From Cryptomeria japonica (lineage: Eukaryota > Streptophyta > Pinopsida > Cupressales > Cupressaceae), in contig NC_081414.1 of the NCBI RefSeq assembly GCF_030272615.1, positions 908,679,009 to 908,743,008 of the forward strand: a stretch of DNA of 64,000 bases. The letters are read 5' to 3'. The position numbers and the translations under genes were made by a program. Shown here one piece after another: positions 55,665 through 64,000 of this stretch. Numbering within the stretch: the stretch's first letter is position 1; every line of letters begins with the position of its first letter. Under the pieces are notes generated by a model. The model searched no databases and had not been told where the DNA came from. It was given only the letters and a program-made list of their open reading frames with translations.

Positions 55665-57718
55665 GAACTAGGTATTTGACCAAGATGTGAGAGACTAGAT
55701 GAAAAATGGAAAGAGTATGGAAGACCAAGAGTTGTATGGAGTGTAAATGAATCTGAGGTGTACTTGGAATGTCCAAAGTGTAAGACCAAGTATGTAGGTA
55801 GTAGAGTAGGTGTGACTTCCAAAGAGAGGATAGTTTCTCTTGATGAGGTAAGTTGACCTTGACTCTAAGTAAGACCAAATGAGACCCAAAGGTAAGAAAC
55901 CTTGATGAGGGACCACTTAGCAAAGTGTAGTTGTATGTAGTATGTTGACAAAGTATGATGAGGACAAGCAAGTGACCTTTTGACTCAAGTTTAGACAAAT
56001 GTGAATGTAATGTAAGGTGTAAAGCAATGATGGATTTTGTGAGACCCAAAGACAAGTTGAATGCTAGATGAAAACCTAGAGAAACAACCTAGGAAGCTCA
56101 AGAATTCTGAAACTGATTGCTCTTGTTTGCTGGACTGTAAAATTTTTCCAATTTGTGAAGTTGTGACCAAATCTGAATGTTTGACTGTTTTTCGTGATAA
56201 GAGGACACAATGTTGATGAGGACTCAATGTTTGCTAGTGTTTAGACTCCAAAATGACTCCAAGAAAAGTGTGTTGTTTGATGTAAAATTGTTTTGCATAC
56301 ACTTGAAGACACAAAAGACACAATGTTTTGTTGTTTGGTCTTGAATGTTTTGAATGTTTAACATAAGACAAGCACAATTCTTATGGCTGGCCAAGACAAT
56401 AGTTGTTGATCCCACATGGGGTTTTACCCCCGAGGCTATGCTATTCAGAGTGGATACTTAGATGCTTGACCTCACTGGCTCCACCCTCGGCACTCACTTC
56501 TCAGGTCAGCCAAGCATCAGTCCCCATGAAAACTCCCCATGGCGAACTTTGTATCTCTACTAAGAACCGTATGTGTGTGGGCCGCTACCAGAGGTCCGAC
56601 CTCCTGCCCCAACAACTAGAAGGATTTGGGCCTCTAAAAAAAAATGGTGCTAGTAAGGGCATCCGCTCGTGTGGCCATACATGTGGCACTTTCAGCTCTG
56701 TAAATACAGAAGGCTCCCAGCCGGTAGGGGTTACGCCCTACAACTGATCAAATAAATTTGATCAAACAGGTTTATGGGGAGACATAGTGTCGGTATGAAC
56801 TAATCAGCACACGTTATCCATATTTTTCACCATGAATACATTTGATTATAGTGGTTCGGATGAGGTGGGTTTTCCTCGCTACCACTTGGGTCGTTCTCTT
56901 CTCACTAGTAGTCCTAATGACCACACGGGAAGACAGGCCCTCTAAAGATTAAACAAAAAGAGCCTATTGCTCAAGACACAAAAGACAATGGTTCAATTTT
57001 AGTGCACCAATGGAAGTGTTTGCTAATCTATGAAAACAAGGCACACAACAAAATTACAAAACCCTAGCCAAGGCCCTGCAACAAAATTTGTTAGTAGTTT
57101 GGGTTGTTTCAAATGATCACCCCTTCCTGCAAGCACACAAGTTAGGTAAATTTTAGAAAAACCCAAAAAGACTTTGTGAAAAAGGGGCCTTCAACAAAAA
57201 CGTTTTTTTTGCTTCCAAAACAAGCTGCACAAACTTGGTTAGCTAGATCTGCAAGGGTTAGTCCAAAAATAAACCAGATCTGAAACCCTAAGTACGAAAT
57301 CCGAAAAACTGAATCAAAGAAAGTTTGAAATTCTGAAACAGTAAAAACACAAACACAGTTATACCAGACACAGACGCGTCTTTATTACATAGACGCGGTT
57401 CTGTGATTCACAGATGCGGCCAAAACACACAGACACCCGTCTCGGACACAGACGCGATCATAAGTAACACAAACACGATTATGTAACACAGACGCCCCTG
57501 TCTGAGACCTGCAAAACAAAATTTGTTGAAAACGCAGACGCGATTCCAGCCTCCGCAGACGCTCCTGAAACTCAAAGACGCGATCCGAATACTCGCAGAT
57601 GCGGAAATACCTAAAATGTCATCGAAAAAAAATGTCCGATCTGCAACTTCAAAAACGCAAAATCTGCAACAAAAAGGTTAAATGCAAAGGGACAAGAGTC
57701 CCACCGGGCATGCCAAAA
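55665..57718 (-). promoter_or_regulatory. G2 leader with primer site and repeats
   Basis: About 2 kb of untranslated leader. Directly inside the 5' LTR the minus strand reads TTGGCATGCCCGGTGGGAC (57692-57716), the likely primer site; I do not assign the tRNA. 57360-57610 holds about ten CACAGACGCG-like repeats on plus. 56400-56760 is less AT-rich than its surroundings and folds of it may be structured. No credible ORF. Confidence 0.65.
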
Positions 57719-58519
57719 TGTTTATGGTGAAAATGGATAACAATAATAACAATATTGAAAGGCTAAATGAATTCAACCACAAAACCCTAGCCTAACAACA
57801 ACAAAGATCTACCATAACATATGAAGATTACCTAAGACAATGTAAATAAAACAAAATCACAAAGATTATACCATTACATGTCCAATAGGGTTTGAATCTC
57901 CATTCTTCCTATCTCCATTGATCTTGCTTGATATATTTGCTCTCAGATTTTATATGCACAAGAGCTCAACAAAGAACGGAATGTGGTTGCAAGTAGGATC
58001 GTAGTGTAGTTAAAATGATCATTAGAATGCTTCATTAGCATGAGTGATTAGGGTCATTAGGGTTTGACAATGAAGAAAGCATCTTCTTAAATAGAAGACA
58101 CAATATGAAATGGAGGGTTAAGATTGAGAGGTGTAAAAAGGAGGTCGGCTAGGATTAGAGGGTAGGTAGAAGAAATAATAAAATAATGAAAGGGGTAGGT
58201 AGTGTATGAATTAAGAGATGAATGACATGTGTCATGTGTAGAAAAAGCTAATGAATTGATTAAATAAATAAAGATTTATTTAATTAATAGAAGAAGTAGG
58301 ATAATTAAATAAATAAAATATTTATTTAATTTAGGAAAAGGATAATTTAAATAAATAAATGTATTTATTTAAATGAGAAATAAGGCTAGAAGAGGATAAA
58401 TGAATTAATTAAATAAATAAAGATTTATTTAATTAATAGAAGAATTAGGCTTAGGTAATTAAATAAATAAATAAATAAAATATTTATTTAATTAGACTGG
58501 AAAATTTTGGGTGTCTACA
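57719..58519 (-). repeat. G2 5' LTR (801 bp)
   Basis: About 99 percent identical by eye to 42844-43636, with one 8-bp expansion of the AAAT run near 58460. It ends TGTCTACA, followed by GATAC. Confidence 0.9.
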
Positions 58520-61500
58520 GATACCAGTCCATTTAGCATATGAGCAAATGACTCTTTCTTACTTAACTCTGCCAGTGTGGGCTTACCAACGATATCCATA
58601 CACTCTTTCTTATGTACACTGAGTGAATCCAATCGAGGAATCACCAAACCTCTAAGACTTCTGGCTCTTCTTATGATTTTGTTTTTTTCTTTCTCAAGAG
58701 AAGAAACTTGGGCTTCTGAAACCAAAATATAACCATCAATGGATGTAGTCAATGAATTCAATCCATCAAAAGAATTGGCTATACTTGCAATTTTCTCCTG
58801 AGATTCCTTAATCCTCTTATCCAAGTTAACTGTAAGTACATCTATGTTACAACATACTCTGTAATTATTTGTACACTACTTTAAAGAATTGTCTATCAAT
58901 TTAAACCTTTCATTAATCTTGTTCCTCTCAAACTCAATTACTTGATCAAATGTAGTTCCTTTTGCCTATGTGAACCTCTGTAGTGCTTGTTGGTTTGATA
59001 TCTGCTACAAGGATTTGAAATCCTTTGAAATGTTCTCTGTGATTGTCTTAAGCTTTCCGAATGGGCTCATTTCTATATCAAACTTACACTCTAGGACTAG
59101 TCTATACAAAATAGTGATAGACTGATCAATAATCCCTTTATCCATAGATCCCTCCTTCATCAATTTCTGTGCAGCCATCATCATGAGTTCAATAGGACTC
59201 ATCTTAGTTATGTTTTACTTTTTAATCTGTGAGGTGTCAATTGAAAACAATGATGGACCCACTACCGGTTCCCTACCGAATTCCCCTTTCTTCTCCTCTG
59301 ATGTTTTTTTCTTTATAGCTTCCTCACTTGCACCGGTGGCTTCACCACTTGGTGTAGTCTTAGTAATTGTCCGTTCCTTCCTAGGAACTATAACCTCAAC
59401 CTCTACATCTATATCTAGAGGACTGTTGTCCTCAACATTAGTATCTTGTACATTATCAACCTTTACACTCTCTGTATTTTTTGGTATCTCAACATTTTCC
59501 TGTACATTTGTATCTACCGAGGGCTTAATTTCTACTATCTTAATGTTTCAAAATTGAGGGTGAACTACCCATAATACGCTTTCCTTTTCAATCAACCAGG
59601 ATGTTTACAATATCTATCTTAGATTCTGGTGAAATATAAAAACCATGGTTCTCTTCAAAGAACTTAACCCATGTCTTGTTGGTCTCCTTGATTATCTCAT
59701 TTACCCTTCCTAACATAAGACTGATTATTCTATGCTTTCTATTAAAGATTTTTCTATTTGCAACCTCAAGTGTCCTATCCATTTTCTCTGGAGCAATAGA
59801 AACACAAACGGATAACAAATCTTGTATCTTAATATGCTTGTCCTCTTGCATTGTGGATAGTCTCCTAGCATCTAACATATCATACAATTCTATTAGTATT
59901 TGGTTTTCAATTTCTATCAAGGATTTCTTATAAATATCCAAATATAACAATACTGCTTCCTCTATTTCTCTTTGTTTATCATCCTCTAAATGTTCATAAT
60001 AAAACTATACATTCTTTAACATACCATCCTTAGTAATCTCATTAACTAACTCTGCACAAGTTTCTGGGGGAATGATAGTTACATTACCAGATTCAATTGC
60101 CATATCAAAGTCATCCTTCTTCTTTCTCCTTCTAGTATCGGATGGGGCTGAAGGTGTTTCTTTTGGTGCTTTCTTCTATGCTAGTTTCTTTTTAGCCTCT
60201 ACCTTGGTTTCTTCAATTGTATTCCTCATAACCCTTTTGAAAGCCAGGGGTGTGTCATCTTTAGATGTAGACTTTGTTGCAATAGGATCAATGAATACTT
60301 CTCGTTCTTTTCTCTTTCTGCCTTTCTCTGGGACAACATCAATCAATGCTTTGATGTCCTGTGAAACTTTTTCAAAAAATTTACTTGCCTTTCCTTCCTG
60401 CTTCTCTCTCTTCTTCTGGTTGAACTCAGTTTCAACCTCTTGTGTCTTCTATTTAGTAGTACCACAGGACTTCTCAACTTCATCAATAGGTGCATCAATC
60501 AACATCTTTGCATAAGCATCTAAAATCTATGTATCAAATTCATAGCCCATTTTCTCAATCCAGATCTTCCGGGGTTTGACCGCTTCCATGAGTGTTTCAT
60601 CTTTCTTCACCGTGAAGCATATGTCAGTTGAGCTTTCCTCAACAATATTCTTAGGAATCCTTTCTCTAGATTTCATAGCCTTCTGGAATGCCTTAAAATA
60701 ACCCCATACTTTGTCATCTCTTTGATTTCCCAATGTAGCAATAGACTGTTTCAGTTGCCTCCCTACCGGGATATCAAATGCTCATTGTCTCTTCCCAAAA
60801 CTGGGAGTCTCATTCATGAAAAATAGCATTAAACAAATAATTAGGTTACCATACTGGAAAGTGCCTTTCTTTTCTCCTTTAATCTTACCTAGGGTTATCA
60901 ATAGTTCATCCAACATCCAACCACATAGATCCAATTTCTTATTTTCTCTCATCATCTTGTAAGCTATGAAAATGTAGGAGATAGAAACAAAATTCAGTCG
61001 GTTTGATTGAGTTACCTTATACCCAATAATCATGCTTCCAAATATGATGTCTGTATCGATGATAGTACTGATTCTCATAGATCATCTATTCGAAGTTGCG
61101 TCGGTAATCTTGTTGACATGATCATTAGAAACCTTCTTATCCAGACGCTACCCAACTTGTGGTAAATCGGTGATTGCCCTGATGGCCTCCTTTGTAATAT
61201 TATATGGTCTATCTAACTAGATAAAATCTCCATGCACTTTTCTCAAAATATACCTAATGATTTCATCTTCGAATTCTAGAATATCTAGAATGTCGATAAA
61301 CCCTAAATCCTCAATGTGCTTGTATTCAAGTTTTACCTTTCCAGAATCTCCCATTAGCTCATTCATGTACATGCTATTGATATAAAACATTCCCAAATCC
61401 TCAATGTGAAAGTGAATGTAGGCTCTTACATCTTTGACATACACAACTCCTTTTGGGACATGGGAAAAAGTGCCAACCGAATAATCTAGGGTAGCCACAT

Positions 61501-61597
61501 GCAAATATTGCTTGAAAGTCGGCCTGGGATGGTCTTTGACCTCAACTACAGTCGGATTTGCAACAAAGATAGGTACAGATGATGATCCTACTTCCAT
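58520..61597 (-). pseudogene. Element C ORF2, main part
   Basis: The minus-strand ATG at 61597 starts MEVGSSSVPIFVANPTVVEV. Conserved blocks match A and B: HIEDLGMFYINSM, SMIIGYKVTQSNRLN, KKGTFQYGNLIICLMLFF, DICFTVKKDETLMEAVKPR with GYEFDT, a Lys-rich linker, LMLGRVNEIIKETNKTWVKF, MSPIELMMMAAQKLMKEG and NKIIRRARSLRGL. It joins 42746-42843 across G2. Joined length is about 1,057 codons, against about 1,055 in element A. Frameshifts and stops are scattered. Function is unknown. Confidence 0.75.
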
Positions 61598-61944
61598 AAT
61601 TAAATAAAAATACCTATGAATCGTTGTTGGCCAAAAATCTTAAAGACTTCTTCCAATCGCTGGTGAAATCATTCAAGAAGATATCTGATCGCACTAAATT
61701 GCCCTTAATTACTCTGAATCACTCTAAATGCAAGGTGATAAAAAATGAAGTAAATTCAACCTTTTATCCTCCAAGAAAAACCCTAATCTTTCATTGACAT
61801 CATTGACTTCTGGTGAAAGATACCAAATCTTGAGCAAAACATATCCATGCCAAATAAGCATCTTTAATGTCTGGAACATCTTCCAAAACCTCTTCACGAG
61901 GCATATCCAACATCTTCATGAATTTTTCCTACTCTTAAGGCATT
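61598..61944 (-). other. Element C spacer between ORF2 and gag
   Basis: No ORF of note. Same position and similar length as the spacers in A and B. The exact gag end is uncertain because of decay. Confidence 0.4.
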
Positions 61945-62358
61945 TTCCCCAGTTACCGAATGAGCTTCCTGCCGGTGCAGGAGCAACCTCCTCTACCAGA
62001 TAAGTAACTGGTGCATTCCCATCTGCTGATTTCTCTTCAGTCATCTTGACTCATCTCTGGGTGTGATCTTGGCGGATTTCATTAACCTTTTCTTTCCCTT
62101 TCTCATTTGATCCTCCATTACCAACCGGTGAATTTCTACTTCTATAGAATTTAGGAATATGTCCAACCTCATTACATTCATAACATGTAACATTATTATT
62201 TTGAATTGCCTTGCTAAAACTAGTGTAATTGTTTTACCTACAATGATTAGTCATATGTCCAAATTTTCCACATAAATAACATTTTACATTCATTCTACAA
62301 TCTTCTGTCTTATGACCATACTTATTGCATTTAAAACATTGATCGAGAGTAGAATCAG
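61945..62358 (-). pseudogene. Element C gag, zinc-knuckle part
   Basis: Minus-strand knuckles CFKCNKYGHKTEDC, CYLCGKFGHMTNHC and CYECNEVGHIPKFY (last Cys lost) correspond to knuckles 2-4 of element A. A Lys-rich tail follows (NEKGKEKVNEIRQDHTQR), as in A. It is cut at 62359 by the R1-family insertion, so knuckle 1 and the coiled coil are not in the window. Confidence 0.7.
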
Positions 62359-64000
62359 TGGTGCAGGAGCACCTAGTTGAGCAAAACTCCCATTTTTGAG
62401 TATTTAATGCTTTTATGTTTGTAAAGTCTTGTGTTAGGTTGAATTTGTTGTTTTAGGTTGTTTTTTGTCATGTTTAGTGGTTTTGATCTCATTTTGGGCT
62501 CAAGAGATCAAATTGTGCCTTTCAGGCTATGAGTTGACAATTTCTGGCTAAATAGTGCAAAATTGCCAAAAAGGTCTTCTAATGCTTTCTAAAGCATTGA
62601 AACATGTTTTTTAGGTGTTTTTAGGCATTTATAAGTTTCTTAGACAAGTTGATAAGGTTAGATTGTGAAAAATGCCTCCTTGAGCAAGAAAAGTTATCAT
62701 TTGGCTTAAAAAGTTGTCAAAATTGTCATTTTCTTGAAAAATGAGATTAAGTAAGCCTTATGTCCATACTAGGGCATGAAAAACAACTGGAGAAAATATA
62801 TAAGGCCTCCATTTTGTCTTGGAAAAGGTTGGTGATTGTTAAAACAAAAGGTTCTTCAATAAAATCAGAAAATAATGGCTTTATGACTAGTTTTTGTATC
62901 TTTTAGAGCAATGGTCCATACTGTAACTTCTTAATCCATACTGTACCTTTGGGAAAGTGTTAATGGTACTTTTATAATTCTTTGTAGTTGATTGTGGCAT
63001 TGGTTTCTTCAAAAAGTTTGATTTTACAAAATTATTTCTAAAACTGGGTGCTTGCTGCCCTATCAAGGGTTTGAAGCTCCAAAATGACTCCACTTGACTA
63101 ATCCATGCTTGGGATCCCACAATATGGAATCAGTAAAGTTGGACCTCATGTATATACTATACATATGATTTTTTTAAAGCCAAAATGGTGGTTTGAAGAA
63201 GGCTTTGAGTATATACTAGGCAAGTATTGATTACTCGGCTAGTAGTGTGTTTAAACTCAAGATTTGTACCCAAAGTCTAATTTGGGCTGTGCAAATACAT
63301 GGGGCATAGGTATGGACATATGGCCAATGGTGTGTATGATCAAATTTTCCTCATTGGTTGAGCTTGATCCAATCAAACTTTATCATTTTGTAAGCAAACA
63401 GTGAGTTCACTGTTTTTATGAGTTGTATTTGACTAAATGCTCATGGAATGCCTTAAGAGCATAATCCAAGCCTTGAATCATGAAGGCATTGTAATAGAAT
63501 GTTTTCTAAATGTTTGAAGACCTCATTTAGGCTCTATACAAGTTAATATTTATTGTGTAATAGTTCCAAAGAGTGCAACAGTAGTATGACTGGTAAAGGG
63601 CAACAAATTGACAGTCTTAATGACATTTCTCTCCATTTTCAGTTGCTTGCCAAGTGTTTGCTAAAATGATTGTATGGAAAGGGTAGGGGAAGCTCTAAAT
63701 TTCTCTGGCAGAGGTCTCCAAGCAGTATGGGAGGATGAAACAAGTTTGATGGAGTGAATCCATGGTGGAAGCACCCAAACCCTCTTGAAAACCCTTGTTT
63801 TGAGGCTACAAAATAGGACAATCATAAATTGACCTTCCCAAGACCTCTCTTAGCACTAATTCATGATTTTGGCCAAAAGGGTACTCAAAAATATTTGCAT
63901 TTTTCAAAGATTCCAAGTTGGGAGTGAGTAATGCGCAAAATAGTGTTTCAGGAGGGATAAAAAGGGCTCTTTCCTTGTAACCCTGTTTTGGGAAAAACTA
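62359..64000 (+). mobile_element. R1-family LTR or element, truncated by window end
   Basis: Starts TGGTGCAGGAGCACC and matches the reverse complement of R1 (10764-12729) block by block; for example TTTTGGGCTCAAGAGATC (62494), CCTATCAAGGGTTT (63059) and GCTTGGGATCC (63107). No ORF of interest. R1 is 1,966 bp and only 1,642 bp are seen here, so this could be a solo LTR or the 5' LTR of a full element. ATCAG precedes it (62354-62358). Confidence 0.7.

Larger units (their letters stand above)
42844..58519 (-). mobile_element. G2: nearly intact 15.7-kb Tat-like Gypsy element with antisense gene
   Basis: LTRs of 793 and 801 bp at 42844-43636 (3') and 57719-58519 (5'), differing by about six substitutions and one 8-bp indel, so insertion is recent. 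The target duplication is GATAT (42839-42843) versus GATAC (58520-58524). In minus orientation: primer site, 2-kb leader, gag-pol in one frame (55664 to 48543), a spacer, an opposite-strand plant mobile domain gene (43983-46833), and a polypurine tract. It is the youngest large insertion in the window. Confidence 0.9.
41511..62358 (-). mobile_element. Element C: minus-strand member of the A/B/C family, split by G2
   Basis: 3' LTR (41511-42441), polypurine tract (42442 on), ORF2 C-terminus (42746-42843), then G2 (42844-58519), ORF2 main part (58520-61597), gag knuckles (about 61945-62358), cut by an R1-family element at 62359. The 5' LTR and gag head are outside or lost. It is inserted in ORF2 of element B. 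No pol genes of its own are present. Confidence 0.8.

Noticed and set aside
1-64000. Host protein-coding, tRNA, rRNA or CRISPR features
   Set aside because: None found; all long frames trace to retroelement proteins or the captured PMD gene.

Overview
The window is intergenic plant DNA built almost entirely of nested LTR retrotransposons. I see no intact host gene, no rRNA or tRNA gene, no CRISPR array and nothing bacterial. The content (Copia elements with Sirevirus-like noncoding signals, Tat-like Gypsy elements with an archaeal-type RNase H, a plant mobile domain gene, deep nesting and many premature stops) fits a seed plant with a large repeat-rich genome. A gymnosperm such as a conifer is my best guess, but that is an inference.

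Layout, left to right. (1) 1-3209: minus-strand Copia element C1, cut by the window edge, with a complete LTR, inserted in an older Copia element C2 (3210 to about 4950). (2) 4951-6390: unassigned sequence with a 214-bp tandem duplication. (3) 6391-10100: a decayed unknown gene, E0. (4) 10101-13294: LTR sequence of plus-strand Gypsy element G1, split by a minus-strand solo LTR (R1, 10764-12729, 5-bp duplication GTTGG). (5) 13295-27928: G1 body (primer site, gag, protease, RNase H, RT), interrupted by element A (13837-21533, minus) and by a probable solo LTR (22662 to about 24048). Element A itself carries a fragment, C4. (6) 27929-41510: element B (plus), inserted in the G1 RT. Its 5' LTR is split by a complete pol-less gag element (TR-GAG, 28094-35890) with a perfect CTAAC target duplication. 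(7) 41511-62358: element C (minus), inserted in B and split by a nearly intact 15.7-kb Gypsy element G2 (42844-58519, minus). (8) 62359-64000: a second R1-family copy interrupting C.

Elements A, B and C form one family: Copia-type LTR ends, a coiled-coil gag with up to four CCHC knuckles, and a second ORF of about 1,055 codons that I do not recognise. They have no protease, integrase, RT or RNase H. This is the best candidate in the window for an undescribed system. E0 may be a distant relative of that ORF.

G2 encodes gag-protease-G-patch-RT-RNase H-integrase in a single 2,374-codon frame with only four stops. Between integrase and its 3' LTR it carries a plant mobile domain gene on the opposite strand, which appears to have its own TATA box and a GT-AG intron. 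TR-GAG, and A, B and C, would all need enzymes supplied by autonomous elements. G2-like elements are plausible partners for TR-GAG; no autonomous partner for A/B/C is visible here.
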